From positions 62,001-126,000 of the forward strand of contig JAUXUN010000079.1 of assembly GCA_030680855.1 (NCBI GenBank): 64,000 bases of DNA, in the 5' to 3' direction. Position 1 is the stretch's first letter. The number at the start of each line of letters is the position of its first letter. Source of the stretch: Aestuariivirga sp. GTDB taxonomy: Bacteria; Pseudomonadota; Alphaproteobacteria; Rhizobiales; Aestuariivirgaceae. The notes under the pieces were generated by a model. The model saw only the letters and a program-made list of their open reading frames with translations. It did not search any database and was not told where the DNA came from. The translations under genes were made by a program, and so were the position numbers. Below are positions 22,924 to 31,206 of this stretch, one piece after another.

Positions 22924-23723
22924 ACCAGGTTGTTGAACTTCCTCCAAAGATGGGCGCTATCGCATCGGGCGGCGCTGTGCGGGCAATCGTGCCTCAGACG
23001 CTTGATGATGCCTACCGGCTGGCAAATATGATTGTGAAGGCTGGGATGGCTCCCGGAGCATTCAAGACGGCTGAGGCCGTAGTTGTGGCTTTGCTGCATG
23101 GCCTTGAGGTGGGCTTGCCGCCAATGATGGCGCTGCAATCAATTGCCGTGATTAACAACCGCCCTACCCTCTGGGGTGACGGCGCAATGGCTCTGGTTCG
23201 CGCCACAGGCCAGCTTGAGGAATTCGAGGAATGGATTGATGGCGAAGGCGAAAACATGATCGCCTATTGCAAGGTCAAACGCCGCAATGAAAAGCCTGTC
23301 ACTCACTCGTTTTCAGTTGCCGATGCCAAGAAGGCCGGATTGTGGGGCAAGCAAGGCCCGTGGCTGACCTACCCGCGCCGGATGATTGCCATGCGCCCGC
23401 GCTCCTGGTGCCTGCGTGACGTGTTTGCAGACGCCCTCAAGGGCCTCCGCATCGCTGAGGAAGTCATGGACACCGACATGAAGGACGTGACGCCTCCGCC
23501 CGCGCCAACTGTTCCTTCGCCGCCACAGGCCCAGATCGAGCAGCAACAGGCGGATGAGCCGGAGAAGGTCTACGGCGTCCCAGACGCCTACGAGGCCGGA
23601 GAGATTGACTATGAGGGCGGTCACTTGCTTTCAGAGATGCCGATACACTTCAAGCAATTCCCAGAATTGGAAGAAGCTTACACCGCTGGCTGGCAAAGCA
23701 AAGTTCCAGGCGCAGGAGAGTAG
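22920..23723 (+). CDS. RecT-family single-strand annealing protein
   Basis: 267 residues from the ATG overlapping the previous stop; an in-frame ATG about 40 bases upstream is an alternative. The core segment (VVALLHGLEVGLPPMMALQS, then INNRPTLWGDGAMALVRATG) is a hallmark of the RecT family. A proline/glutamine-rich linker and an acidic C-terminus follow, as in many single-strand annealing proteins that bind host SSB. It anneals complementary single strands during phage recombination. No partner exonuclease is recognised next to it. Confidence 0.82.
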   Translation: MNQVVELPPKMGAIASGGAVRAIVPQTLDDAYRLANMIVKAGMAPGAFKTAEAVVVALLHGLEVGLPPMMALQSIAVINNRPTLWGDGAMALVRATGQLEEFEEWIDGEGENMIAYCKVKRRNEKPVTHSFSVADAKKAGLWGKQGPWLTYPRRMIAMRPRSWCLRDVFADALKGLRIAEEVMDTDMKDVTPPPAPTVPSPPQAQIEQQQADEPEKVYGVPDAYEAGEIDYEGGHLLSEMPIHFKQFPELEEAYTAGWQSKVPGAGE

Positions 23724-23727
23724 TCCG

Positions 23728-24159
23728 ATGAAGACCGACAGAGAGAGGCGCATTTGCATCGTGACCAGAAAGGGGTCCGGCTTATGGCCTGTCTCTGCCG
23801 CAGACGAGGAAATCATTTGCGGCCTGTCTCAGATGAAGGAAATCGAAATCAGTTTCAAGTATCGCCGCGTCCCGGAACAGCTTCGCGCTTATTGGTGGTT
23901 CCTGTCCTATGTCGTTGAGGCCACAGAGGCCTATGAGTCAGCCGAGCATTTGCACAACGCTATCAAGTTTGAACTTGGCTACGTCAAGAAGATGGCACGG
24001 TTGAGCGGGGAAATCGTCATCGTTCCAGACAGCGTTGCACTCTCTGCCATGGATGGCATGGAATTCACTGAATATTTCAAGAAGGCTGAAAAGCTCATTG
24101 CGGAGCGGTTTGGCATCGTCATGCCGGAAAAGCCAGCCGATGTACGGAGGGCCGCATGA
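23728..24159 (+). CDS. DUF1367/NinB-like phage protein
   Basis: 143 residues from the ATG 5 bases after the recT stop. The middle (VPEQLRAYWWFLSYVVEATE, then SAEHLHNAIKFELGY) follows the R-x-Y-W-x-x-L...E-x-L-H-x-x-x-K-x-x-L-G-Y pattern of DUF1367 proteins, which sit with recombination genes in lambdoid phages. Position after recT fits an accessory recombination role. Confidence 0.6.
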   Translation: MKTDRERRICIVTRKGSGLWPVSAADEEIICGLSQMKEIEISFKYRRVPEQLRAYWWFLSYVVEATEAYESAEHLHNAIKFELGYVKKMARLSGEIVIVPDSVALSAMDGMEFTEYFKKAEKLIAERFGIVMPEKPADVRRAA

Positions 24160-24353
24160 CACATGCCACTCTAAAACCATGTCCCTTCTGTGGCGAAGAT
24201 AAAGAGCTTTACCCTTGCTATTACGATCTGGGCCAAGGCGAACCATATCAAATTGATTGCGTGGGATGCGGAATGGAGTTCACGCCTCGCAAAGGAATGG
24301 ACGTGATAGCCGCATGGAACCGCCGCTCTGACAAAACGATGGGGACCGCTTAA
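24156..24353 (+). CDS. Lar-like zinc-ribbon protein (restriction alleviation family)
   Basis: 65 residues with CPFCGED near the start and CVGCGMEF later (two C-x-x-C pairs), then IAAWNRRSDK. This is the L-K-P-C-P-F-C-G...A-W-N-R-R layout of the Lar restriction alleviation family. Lar of the Rac prophage modulates type I restriction; many phage members have not been tested. ATGA overlap with the gene before. Confidence 0.7.
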   Translation: MTHATLKPCPFCGEDKELYPCYYDLGQGEPYQIDCVGCGMEFTPRKGMDVIAAWNRRSDKTMGTA

Positions 24354-24694
24354 TGGACTTTGCAATCCCAGAGAAGCGGAAACCGCTGACCACGAAACAA
24401 AGAGTGGAGCAGTTTCAGAAGCACAAAGGCATTTGCTGCGTCTGTGGCGGCAAGATCATGGTGGGCCAGCGGTTCATCGATGAGCATGAACTTGCGCTGG
24501 AACTGCTTGGCAGCAATGACATGGCCAACCGTGGCATAGCCCATCTTGATTGCGCCAAGGCCAAGACCAAGATCGACATGGGCCTTATAGCCAAGGCCAA
24601 GCGCAGACAGGCCAAGCATATAGGCGCTGTGAGGCCGAAGTCGTTTCAATCAAAGTTCAAGCGGAAGGTTTCCGGGGAAGTGGTGATGAGATGA
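24353..24694 (+). CDS. HNH-type endonuclease-like protein
   Basis: 113 residues. KHKGICCVCGGKIMVG provides a C-x-x-C pair; FIDEHELALELLGSNDMANR and IAHLDCAKAKTK give the H-E/N/H-x-x-C parts of a treble-clef HNH fold. Small HNH proteins of this size are frequent in phage early operons. The C-terminus is strongly basic. Function in the phage cycle is unclear. Confidence 0.65.
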   Translation: MDFAIPEKRKPLTTKQRVEQFQKHKGICCVCGGKIMVGQRFIDEHELALELLGSNDMANRGIAHLDCAKAKTKIDMGLIAKAKRRQAKHIGAVRPKSFQSKFKRKVSGEVVMR

Positions 24695-24858
24695 TGTATC
24701 AATTCAATCAACAGACCGGGAAATTTGAACCCGCCGTTCCAGAGCCGTTCTATTGGGGGTTGTTGCCGTGGATTTGGAAGCGGCTGACAGGCTACCGCGA
24801 TCAATACGGGCGCAAGGCTCAATTGCTGCGCGAATTTGAATGGGATGACGAGCCATGA
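24691..24858 (+). CDS. Small phage hypothetical protein (55 aa)
   Basis: MMYQFNQQTGKFEPAVPEPF, then a tryptophan-rich segment (YWGLLPWIWKRLTGYRDQYG). Start overlaps the HNH stop and its stop overlaps the next start, both ATGA. No motif recognised. Confidence 0.5.
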   Translation: MMYQFNQQTGKFEPAVPEPFYWGLLPWIWKRLTGYRDQYGRKAQLLREFEWDDEP

Positions 24859-25127
24859 CCCCCTACTCCCTTCTCGCTCTGCCCGTGATAGTGCTGGGAT
24901 TCACCTGGTACACCGTGCCAGCACAAGCGCCCGCTCTGGACATGCCGCAATTCACAGAACGCGATGCAACAGACCAAAGGCCCCGCGTTCATCAAGTGAA
25001 ACTGTTCTACGACAGGGTAGGCCCGGAGTTTGAGGCTTATAGGCAGCCGAGATGTGCGATGCCTGGAAGAATTTGGTGGCGTGGCGCTTGCTGGAAGCCC
25101 GACCGCATAGTGGAGAATATGGAATGA
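24855..25127 (+). CDS. Phage exported or membrane-anchored protein (90 aa)
   Basis: A signal-like hydrophobic start (MTPYSLLALPVIVLGFTWYT, then VPAQA) suggests export. The mature part ends CAMPGRIWWRGACWKPDRIV with two cysteines. Coupled by ATGA overlaps. Function unknown; an envelope-active lysogenic protein is possible. Confidence 0.5.
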   Translation: MTPYSLLALPVIVLGFTWYTVPAQAPALDMPQFTERDATDQRPRVHQVKLFYDRVGPEFEAYRQPRCAMPGRIWWRGACWKPDRIVENME

Positions 25128-25468
25128 GCGATAAGCTGCTCACAATGGACGGAGCTGCGGAAACTTTACACATATCCCGCCGCACCCTGCAAGGCTTGAT
25201 AAAGGTCCACCCCCATTACAAAGTGGCGGGCAAGCGGCGGAAGCTGTTCAGCCAGTCAGACATTAACAGAATATGCGAGGCAATCCAATGTCCCTCAAAG
25301 TTGTCAAGCGCAAAGGCTCAAGGGCCTGGTATCTCCGAGGGTCTATCCGAGGCATCGCTGTGGACAGAAGCACAAAAACTGACAACCGGGAAGCGGCGGA
25401 AGCTATCCGCATCAAGGAGGAAAACAGGCTCCTCGAACGTAGTGTTCATGGCGAACGGGCAACGGTGA
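25124..25468 (+). CDS. Excisionase-like HTH protein overlapping the integrase gene
   Basis: 114 residues from the ATG overlapping the previous stop. The N-terminal 55 residues (LTMDGAAETLHISRRTLQGL, then HYKVAGKRRKLFSQSDINRI) form a MerR/HTH_17-type DNA-binding domain as found in Xis proteins, including the final F-x-x-x-D-I. The remaining 60 residues are low-complexity and fall entirely within the integrase gene in another frame, so the functional protein is probably the N-terminal domain. It would bend attachment-site DNA and direct excision. Confidence 0.65.
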   Translation: MSDKLLTMDGAAETLHISRRTLQGLIKVHPHYKVAGKRRKLFSQSDINRICEAIQCPSKLSSAKAQGPGISEGLSEASLWTEAQKLTTGKRRKLSASRRKTGSSNVVFMANGQR

Positions 25469-26265
25469 CATTCTTGGAAGCAGCGGTTTCATTTATGCGG
25501 AATGGTGGGGAGGGTAGGTTCATGGACCCGCTTCTAGGCCATTTCGGCAAGCGCAAGCTGGACAGCATAGGGCAGGCCGATGTTGATGCTGCCGCCTTAG
25601 CCCTTTATCCAAAGGCAAAACTCTCAACCCGTGACCGGCAAGTCTATGCCCCTATGAGCGCCGTATTACGGCACGGGGCCAAGCGGGAGTGGTGCGCCTT
25701 TCGCGTTCTAGAGCGCCCTGAGTACAACAATGCGCGGGTGAGATGGATATACCCCGGCCAGGCGGAAGCCCTTGTGGCAAACGCCCCAGCCCATTTGAAG
25801 CCCATCCTGATATTCCTGTTTGGAACGGGCGCGCGGCTCTCAGAAGCCATCTATCTGCAATGGGTGAATGTGGACCTTTCACGCGCCCATGTGACGTTTG
25901 AGAACACCAAGAACGGCGAAAGCCGAGGCGTCCCGTTGAGCGAAAGGGTTGTGGCGTCGCTCACTGCCTTGCCCAATCGGGTTGGGCCTGTGTTCCTGAC
26001 CCATAAGGGTTTGCCCTATAGGCCCCGGCATGATTGCGGCGGGCAAATCAGGAGTGCTTTAGCCAAGGCTTGCACGAGGGCTAGCATTGAAAATTTTCAT
26101 GCCCATGACTGCCGACATACGTGGGCAACGTGGCATTATGCTGCAAATCGTGATATACATGCGCTTATGAATCTTGGCGGTTGGAAGTCACATGAAATGG
26201 TCCTGCGCTACGCCCATGTGAACGTCGAGAACTTGCGTGACGGCATCAAAGCAATGGGCTGGTGA
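25288..26265 (+). CDS. Tyrosine site-specific integrase
   Basis: 325 residues from the ATG at 25288 (MSLKVVKRKG; GCGAGG site 7 nt upstream). Catalytic residues of the tyrosine recombinase fold are all present: Arg183 (FGTGARLSEAI), His273 and Arg276 (HAHDCRHTW), Trp in LGGWKSHEM, and the nucleophile Tyr308 (LRYAHVN). It integrates and, with the excisionase, removes the phage. Only a 12-bp gap after the next gene separates this module from the tRNA fragment taken as the attachment junction. Confidence 0.92.
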   Translation: MSLKVVKRKGSRAWYLRGSIRGIAVDRSTKTDNREAAEAIRIKEENRLLERSVHGERATVTFLEAAVSFMRNGGEGRFMDPLLGHFGKRKLDSIGQADVDAAALALYPKAKLSTRDRQVYAPMSAVLRHGAKREWCAFRVLERPEYNNARVRWIYPGQAEALVANAPAHLKPILIFLFGTGARLSEAIYLQWVNVDLSRAHVTFENTKNGESRGVPLSERVVASLTALPNRVGPVFLTHKGLPYRPRHDCGGQIRSALAKACTRASIENFHAHDCRHTWATWHYAANRDIHALMNLGGWKSHEMVLRYAHVNVENLRDGIKAMGW

Positions 26266-26266
26266 G

Positions 26267-26704
26267 ATGATAGAACTTCCGAAAGGGTTCGTTCCGGCGA
26301 ATGACGCCTACACAAATTCCCCGTACAATGACCCGCGCGTTTACATCTACGGGATCAAGTGCGGCGACCTCATCAAGGTCGGCATAGCCAAGAGCGTGGC
26401 AAAGCGCCTGAAAGGTTTTAGGCTGGCCAATCCACAGCCCATGGAAGTCGTGTTCAAGAGACACGCATATCAGGCTTTTGCCATCCGAATTGAACGAGCA
26501 ATGCATGAATACCTGAAAGAGTTCGCGGTTGGCAGGGAATGGTTTCGCTGCACTGTTGAGGACGTTAAGGCCGCGTCACGTCATGCCAAGATCAACTTTC
26601 ACGAGGTACGGCGGAACCTCAAAAGAAATGACGCCCGGTGGGGAAAAAAGTTTGCAGCCGAGACGCTTGAAGAAGAAAGGATTAGCAATGACAATGGCTT
26701 GTGA
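26267..26704 (+). CDS. GIY-YIG nuclease-like protein (T5orf172 type)
   Basis: 145 residues. VYIYGIKCGDLIKVGIAKSV is the GIY-YIG-type opening (Y-I-Y-G plus I-K-V-G-I-A), followed by NPQPMEVVF, IERAMHEYLKEF and VGREWFRC. These are the pattern of the T5orf172/Mug113 branch. The start is two bases after the integrase stop. Members occur near phage attachment sites and in mobile elements; the role here is unknown. Confidence 0.7.
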   Translation: MIELPKGFVPANDAYTNSPYNDPRVYIYGIKCGDLIKVGIAKSVAKRLKGFRLANPQPMEVVFKRHAYQAFAIRIERAMHEYLKEFAVGREWFRCTVEDVKAASRHAKINFHEVRRNLKRNDARWGKKFAAETLEEERISNDNGL

Positions 26705-26716
26705 AACTACGCAGCG

Positions 26717-26756
26717 CCATTACCAATGGAGTGCTCTACCACTGAGCTACAGCAGC
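26717..26756 (-). tRNA. 5' fragment of tRNA-Thr(GGT), right attachment junction
   Basis: Read on the minus strand, 40 nt match the first half of a tRNA-Thr: acceptor GCTGCTG, TA, D arm GCTCAGTGGTAGAGC, then CTCCA-TTGGTAA-TGG with anticodon GGT. After that the sequence no longer fits (the anticodon stem should close as TGGAG; no T arm or CCA follows). The prophage has therefore interrupted or copied the tRNA near its anticodon loop. A full copy is expected at the left end, outside the window. Confidence 0.75.
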
Positions 26757-26847
26757 GCACCAGAATGGAGGGACACATGCCACAGGCCTTGGCCTTTCGC
26801 AACCCTCAAGACTTGACAGAATCCACCAGTTTTTCCATCTTTTGGCC

Positions 26848-26991
26848 ATGGCCAACAAACCCCGAACCCCGCGCTCCACCGCTGAAACCAAGCGGCTGGC
26901 GGAGGCCTTGCGGATTAACCTCCTGAAGCGAAAATCCCTCGCCAGGCTCAAAAAGACCATTGCAAAGGCCAAAAAGAAGGCCTCGGATTAA
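26848..26991 (+). CDS. Small basic protein upstream of murA (47 aa)
   Basis: MANKPRTPRSTAETKRLAEA, then LRINLLKRKSLARLKKTIAK: a Lys/Arg-rich helical protein. Short basic proteins with an E-x-K-R-L-A-x-A-L-R-x-N-L-x-R-R-K pattern are commonly found near murA in Hyphomicrobiales genomes. It is the first chromosomal gene after the prophage. Function unknown. Confidence 0.6.
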   Translation: MANKPRTPRSTAETKRLAEALRINLLKRKSLARLKKTIAKAKKKASD

Positions 26992-27084
26992 GCCTTGCCC
27001 CAAAGGCGCCATCTATGCTTGTTAACGGCGTTTCGGCGGCCTTCCGGGACGGTTTTGCTGATTCTTTAGAAGGGAACGTGTTGA

Positions 27085-28377
27085 ATGGATCGGATCCGTA
27101 TTCGCGGCGGCAACAAACTGAACGGCACCATCAATATCTCGGGTGCCAAAAACGCCGCCCTGCCCCTGATGATCGCGGCATTGCTCACTCCCGAAACGCT
27201 GACGCTGCGCAATGTTCCGCGCCTGGTGGACGCGCTTCGCCTGCAGCGGATCTTGCAAAACCACGGGGTTGACATCACGGTTTCGGGCAAGCGCCCGGGG
27301 CAGAGCCCCACGGCCGGTGAAACCCTGCGGATTTCGGCCAACAGCATTGTCGACACCACCGCCCCTTACGACCTGGTGTCCAAAATGCGGGCCAGCTTCT
27401 GGGTGCTCGGCCCCCTTCTGGCGCGCTGCGGCGAAGCCAAGGTCTCGCTGCCCGGCGGCTGCGCCATCGGCACGCGGCCGGTTGACCTCCATATCATGGC
27501 CATGGAAAAGCTCGGCGCGGAAGTCGAGATCGACGCGGGCTATGTCATCGCCAAGGCCAGGAACGGGCTGAAGGGGGCTCACATCAATTTCCCGAAAGTC
27601 ACGGTGGGCGCCACGCATGCGGCCCTGATGGCGGCGGTTCTGGCGAAAGGCGATACCACCATCGAAAATGCGGCGCGCGAGCCGGAAATCGGCGATGTGG
27701 CGGAATGCCTGGTGAAGATGGGCGCCAGGATCGAGGGCATTCATACCTCAACCCTGAAGATCACCGGGGTCACCAGCCTGCACGGGGCCGAGCATGAAGT
27801 GATTGCCGACCGTATTGAAACCGGGACCTACGCGATGGCTGCTGCCATGACGGGCGGAAATGTTTTGTTGAAGGGGGCAAAGGCCGGAAGCCTGGCATCG
27901 ATGATTGATGTCTTGCGGCGGGCCGGCATTTCCGTGCATGACAACAGCGAAGGACTGCGCATCGAGCGCAATGGCCAGGGCATTGAGCCGGTGAATGTCG
28001 ACACCGATCCCTATCCGGGCTTTCCCACCGATCTTCAGGCGCAGCTCATGGCGCTGATGACCAAGGCCAAGGGCACGGCGATGATCCGCGAAACGATCTT
28101 TGAAAACCGCTTCATGCATGTGCAGGAGCTGGCGCGGCTGGGTGCCGACATCCACCTGCACGGCGACACGGCGGAAGTGCGCGGTGTGCAAAAACTTATG
28201 GGTGCTGATGTGATGGCCACGGATTTGCGCGCCTCGGTTTCGCTGGTGATTGCCGGCCTGGTGGCGGAAGGCGACACGATGATCCACCGCGTCTACCACC
28301 TTGACCGCGGATTTGAAGCCCTGGAAGAAAAGCTGCAGGCCTGCGGCGCCGATGTCGAAAGGCTTGCGGGAAACTGA
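27085..28377 (+). CDS. murA: UDP-N-acetylglucosamine 1-carboxyvinyltransferase
   Basis: 430 residues, the normal length. MurA transfers enolpyruvate from PEP to UDP-GlcNAc, the first committed step of peptidoglycan synthesis, in the cytoplasm. Lys22-Asn23 (SGAKNAAL) and the catalytic Cys126 in the loop [11 protein letters not shown] are present; Cys at this position means fosfomycin sensitivity is expected. GTFPTD-type substrate contact appears as GFPTDLQAQ, and [10 protein letters not shown] is conserved. It heads a core gene block (DUF2948 follows directly). Confidence 0.97.
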   Translation: MDRIRIRGGNKLNGTINISGAKNAALPLMIAALLTPETLTLRNVPRLVDALRLQRILQNHGVDITVSGKRPGQSPTAGETLRISANSIVDTTAPYDLVSKMRASFWVLGPLLARCGEAKVSLPGGCAIGTRPVDLHIMAMEKLGAEVEIDAGYVIAKARNGLKGAHINFPKVTVGATHAALMAAVLAKGDTTIENAAREPEIGDVAECLVKMGARIEGIHTSTLKITGVTSLHGAEHEVIADRIETGTYAMAAAMTGGNVLLKGAKAGSLASMIDVLRRAGISVHDNSEGLRIERNGQGIEPVNVDTDPYPGFPTDLQAQLMALMTKAKGTAMIRETIFENRFMHVQELARLGADIHLHGDTAEVRGVQKLMGADVMATDLRASVSLVIAGLVAEGDTMIHRVYHLDRGFEALEEKLQACGADVERLAGN

Positions 28378-28794
28378 TTGGTGCTGAAACTTACGGCGAA
28401 AGACACGGAGGACCTAAAGGTCATCTCCGCTCACATGCAGGATGCCCTGGTGCGGCTGGCCGACATCCGCTATCTGGCCAAGCCGCGCCAGTTTGCCTTT
28501 GTAGCCAACCGTTTTGCCTGGGAGCAGCAGCCGAAATCCGAACGCCGCCGCAGCGGACTGCATTTTGAGCACGTCCTCAGCGTAAAGCAGCATGGCATTG
28601 TGGCCCAGGCGAAAGACGCGGTTCTGTCGCTTCTTGCAATCACCTTTGAACCTGGCCCGGAGCCTTCCGGCGCGGTGGTTCTGACGTTTTCGGCGAACTG
28701 CACCATCAGGCTCAATGTTGAATATCTCGAGCTGCAACTCAAGGATCTGGGCGGGGCCTGGGCCACCAGCCTGACACCAAATCACGGTGACTAG
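28378..28794 (+). CDS. DUF2948 family protein
   Basis: 138 residues matching the small alphaproteobacterial DUF2948 family (LKLTAKDTEDLKVISAHMQD, then RRRSGLHFEHVLSVKQHGI). It starts directly after the murA stop with a TTG or the adjacent GTG; no ATG is available. The family is normally found between murA and hisD; its biochemical role is not known. Confidence 0.88.
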   Translation: MVLKLTAKDTEDLKVISAHMQDALVRLADIRYLAKPRQFAFVANRFAWEQQPKSERRRSGLHFEHVLSVKQHGIVAQAKDAVLSLLAITFEPGPEPSGAVVLTFSANCTIRLNVEYLELQLKDLGGAWATSLTPNHGD

Positions 28795-28827
28795 CGCGTC
28801 CGCGGGCTTTCCGTCTAATCTCGTTTC

Positions 28828-29307
28828 ATGACCTCCCATAAAAAAAACCGCCTCATTGCTGTCGATCTCGATGCCAGCATTGGCCCCGGCCCTTCGCCGG
28901 AAGCCGAGCATGAGCGGCGCGTCGCCATTTATGACCTTCTGGAAGAAAATTCCTTCGGCCTTTCGAACGGCAAGGAAGGGCCTTACCGGCTGCAGCTTTC
29001 GACCCAGGACGGGCGCCTGCTGTTTGAAATCTTCAATGAACACGAAGAAAAACTCTCGATCATCGGGCTGTCCATGTCGCCGTTCCGCGTCATCGTCAAA
29101 GACTACTTTCAGATTTGCGAAAGCTATTACCAGGCCATCAGGCACTCCACGCCCTCGCAGATTGAAACCATCGACATGGCGCGGCGCGGCTTGCACAATG
29201 AGGGCAGCGAAATTCTCAAGGAAAGGCTCAACGGCAAGGTCGACATCGATTTTGACACAGCACGGCGGCTGTTCACGCTGGTCTGTGTCCTGCACTGGCG
29301 CGGATAG
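28828..29307 (+). CDS. UPF0262 family protein
   Basis: 159 residues. The segments [45 protein letters not shown] and [20 protein letters not shown] are typical of UPF0262, a family almost confined to Alphaproteobacteria and of unknown function. In relatives hisD lies just upstream; here it is absent from this place. Confidence 0.92.
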   Translation: MTSHKKNRLIAVDLDASIGPGPSPEAEHERRVAIYDLLEENSFGLSNGKEGPYRLQLSTQDGRLLFEIFNEHEEKLSIIGLSMSPFRVIVKDYFQICESYYQAIRHSTPSQIETIDMARRGLHNEGSEILKERLNGKVDIDFDTARRLFTLVCVLHWRG

Positions 29308-29310
29308 AAT

Positions 29311-29763
29311 TTGCCGGTGCCGGGGGACCTGCCAAATGCCGTGCTTTTTGCCTGCACGCAAAATGTCATCCGTTCGCCGATGGCAGCCGCCATCATGAAA
29401 CATCTTTACGGGCACAGGATTTATGTGGCCTCGGCCGGAGTGCGGCCAGGAGAATCAGACCCTTTCATTGCAACTGTGCTCGATGAAATCGGCATTGAAC
29501 TGGGCAAGCACCGGCCACACAATTTCGCCGATCTCGAAGACTCCAGCTTTGATCTTGCCATCTCGCTGTCACCGGAGGCCCACCACTGGGCCCTGGAGCT
29601 TACCCGCACCATGGCGATTCAAACCGAATACTGGCCGACCATGGACCCTTCCGCCACCGCCGGCAGCCGCGAACAAATTCTCGACAGTTACCGGGCGGTG
29701 CGCGACGGGCTGGAAAAACGGATCTGGGCAAGGTTCGGGGCGCAGGGGGCGAGAGGCGTTTAG
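29311..29763 (+). CDS. Low-molecular-weight phosphotyrosine phosphatase-like protein
   Basis: 150 residues, TTG start three bases after UPF0262. The P-loop C-x5-R is FACTQNVIRSP with Cys15 and Arg21. The sequence varies from the classical CxGNxCRS, as is usual for this alphaproteobacterial branch. The expected later aspartate may be the D-P in TMDPS. It presumably removes phosphate from protein tyrosine or a related substrate. The gene belongs to the conserved murA-infA block and ends with a 4-base overlap on the convergent regulator gene. Confidence 0.8.
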   Translation: MPVPGDLPNAVLFACTQNVIRSPMAAAIMKHLYGHRIYVASAGVRPGESDPFIATVLDEIGIELGKHRPHNFADLEDSSFDLAISLSPEAHHWALELTRTMAIQTEYWPTMDPSATAGSREQILDSYRAVRDGLEKRIWARFGAQGARGV

Positions 29764-30227
29764 CGTCTCCACCCATTCGGCAAAGGCGGCCCGCGGGGCG
29801 GAACGGGCGAAGACTGGATGATCGATGTGGTGGTCTGGCCGAAGGCCAGGAAGCGGTCGAGCACAACGTCAAGATTTTCCAGCGCATCAATATGGACCTT
29901 GAGAATGAAACAATCTTCCCCGGTAATGCGGTGGCATTCGGAAACCTCCGGCATGGATTGCGCGAGCGCTATGATCTTGGGCAATTGGCCGGGCATGGGG
30001 CGGATGCGGACAAAGGCAGTCACCGGAAAGCCCAGGGCCTTTGGATTGAGGTCAAGGCGATAGCCGGCAATGACGCCCGCCTCTTCAAGGCGGGTGACGC
30101 GCTCCTTTACGGCGGGAGCCGACAGCTTCACCCGGCGCGAAAGTTCAGAAATCGACATGCGCGGATCGCTTTGCAGCAAGCTGAGCAGATCGACATTTTT
30201 ATCATCCGCCAGTGGATTTGATTCCAT
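29760..30227 (-). CDS. Lrp/AsnC-family transcriptional regulator
   Basis: 155 residues. The N-terminal winged HTH (LLSLLQSDPRMSISELSRRV, then LSAPAVKERVTRLEEAGVI) and C-terminal RAM domain (GFPVTAFVRIRPMPGQL, MPEVSECHRITGEDCF) are complete. It is divergent from the EamA exporter at 30322, so it probably senses an amino acid or similar metabolite and controls that exporter. Its convergent 4-base overlap with the phosphatase gene shows it has been inserted tightly into the core block. Confidence 0.9.
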   Translation of the reverse strand: MESNPLADDKNVDLLSLLQSDPRMSISELSRRVKLSAPAVKERVTRLEEAGVIAGYRLDLNPKALGFPVTAFVRIRPMPGQLPKIIALAQSMPEVSECHRITGEDCFILKVHIDALENLDVVLDRFLAFGQTTTSIIQSSPVPPRGPPLPNGWRR

Positions 30228-30321
30228 AGGTATTTCCTATAAATTACCTTCAATACATAATGTAAAATAGATTTTTACCTTCGTATCTATATATCATTTT
30301 GTCTTTCTCCATGCAAATCTT
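30228..30321. promoter_or_regulatory. Divergent promoter region, Lrp-like gene / EamA exporter
   Basis: 94 bp of clearly AT-rich DNA (for example TAAATTACCTTCAATACATAA and TATCTATATATCATTTT) between divergent genes, unlike the GC-rich surroundings. Such DNA is the usual binding place for Lrp-type octamers. No exact operator could be fixed. Confidence 0.55.
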
Positions 30322-31206
30322 ATGAACATGAATGACAACATTTCAGCCACCCCCGCCCCGGCAAAACTGACGGACCGTTTGCCGCCGCACCTCTATTTCG
30401 TTATCAGCGCCTTTTTCCATTATCTCGGACCGGCATTTGCAGTGCTGCTTTTTGTTCGAGTCGAACCGCTTGGCGTTGCCTGGCTGCGCATTGCCACCGC
30501 CGCAATCATATTTGCCATTTGGCGGCGGCCTTGGCGGTTCTTTATTTTACTTGATACGGAAGAGCGGTGGATTGTCGTCGGGCTCGGCGTGGCATTGGCC
30601 TTGATGAACGCGACCTTCTATCTGGCGCTCGCCCATTTGCCGCTTGGCACCGTGGGGGCCATGGAATTTCTGGGACCCATCGGACTTGCCGCCTATGGGA
30701 TGCGCACCACCCGCAATATCGGCGCGCTGCTGGTTGCCATTTGCGGCGTCTATATTCTCACCAACGCCCGCTTTGAAGGTGCGGCCATTGGCTATTTCTA
30801 TGCTTTTGCCAATTGCGTGCTCTTCCTGATTTACATTGTCCTCGGCCACCGGATTGCCGGCAAGGGTGCCGCAGGCGGCATTGACCAGTTGGGCATGGCA
30901 ATGCTCATCGCCTTGGCTGTTTCACTGCCCATCGGATTTTCCGATGCGGCGGTAGCCTTTACGGTTCCAGAACTTCTTGGGGCCGGCATTGTGGTCGGCG
31001 TTTGCTCGTCGGTCATCCCTTATGTCTGCGATCAATTCGCCATGGCGCGCCTGCCGCGCGCGAGCTTCGCCCTGATGCTGGCTTTATTGCCGGCGACCGC
31101 CACGGTCATCGGCGTTGTTGTGCTGAGGCAGTTTCCGACGCCTGCGGAACTGGCCGGTGTTGCCTTGGTGGTCATCGGTGTTGGGCTGCATCAGGCCGAG
31201 AAATGA
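30322..31206 (+). CDS. EamA/RhtA-type inner-membrane exporter
   Basis: 294 residues with about ten hydrophobic helices in two EamA halves. LPLGTVGAMEFLGPIGLAAY and CSSVIPYVCDQFAMARLPRA closely follow the pattern of RhtA-like threonine/homoserine exporters. It likely exports amino acids or related metabolites under control of the divergent Lrp-type regulator. Starts at ATG 30322 or 30328. Confidence 0.85.
   Translation: MNMNDNISATPAPAKLTDRLPPHLYFVISAFFHYLGPAFAVLLFVRVEPLGVAWLRIATAAIIFAIWRRPWRFFILLDTEERWIVVGLGVALALMNATFYLALAHLPLGTVGAMEFLGPIGLAAYGMRTTRNIGALLVAICGVYILTNARFEGAAIGYFYAFANCVLFLIYIVLGHRIAGKGAAGGIDQLGMAMLIALAVSLPIGFSDAAVAFTVPELLGAGIVVGVCSSVIPYVCDQFAMARLPRASFALMLALLPATATVIGVVVLRQFPTPAELAGVALVVIGVGLHQAEK

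Larger units (their letters stand above)
1..26756. mobile_element. Prophage, right-hand part (left end outside window)
   Basis: A continuous set of phage genes fills this stretch. Late (virion) genes read leftward from 13.9 kb to the window start. A divergent Cro/CI switch sits at 17.7-18.4 kb. A rightward early operon ends in a tyrosine integrase. A 40-nt tRNA-Thr fragment at 26717-26756 is followed at once by ordinary chromosomal genes, so this is taken as the right attachment junction. The capsid and portal types indicate a tailed phage. No lysis cassette is recognisable here and may lie to the left. No clear frameshifts are seen in the main genes, so the element may be intact. Confidence 0.9.

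Noticed and set aside
26726-26926. + strand ORF starting near the tRNA fragment
   Set aside because: It is out of frame with the conserved small basic protein at 26848-26991 and has a proline/tryptophan-rich composition typical of a shadow.
28414-29415. 333-residue minus-strand ORF across DUF2948 and UPF0262
   Set aside because: It spans three conserved + strand genes and shows no protein family pattern.
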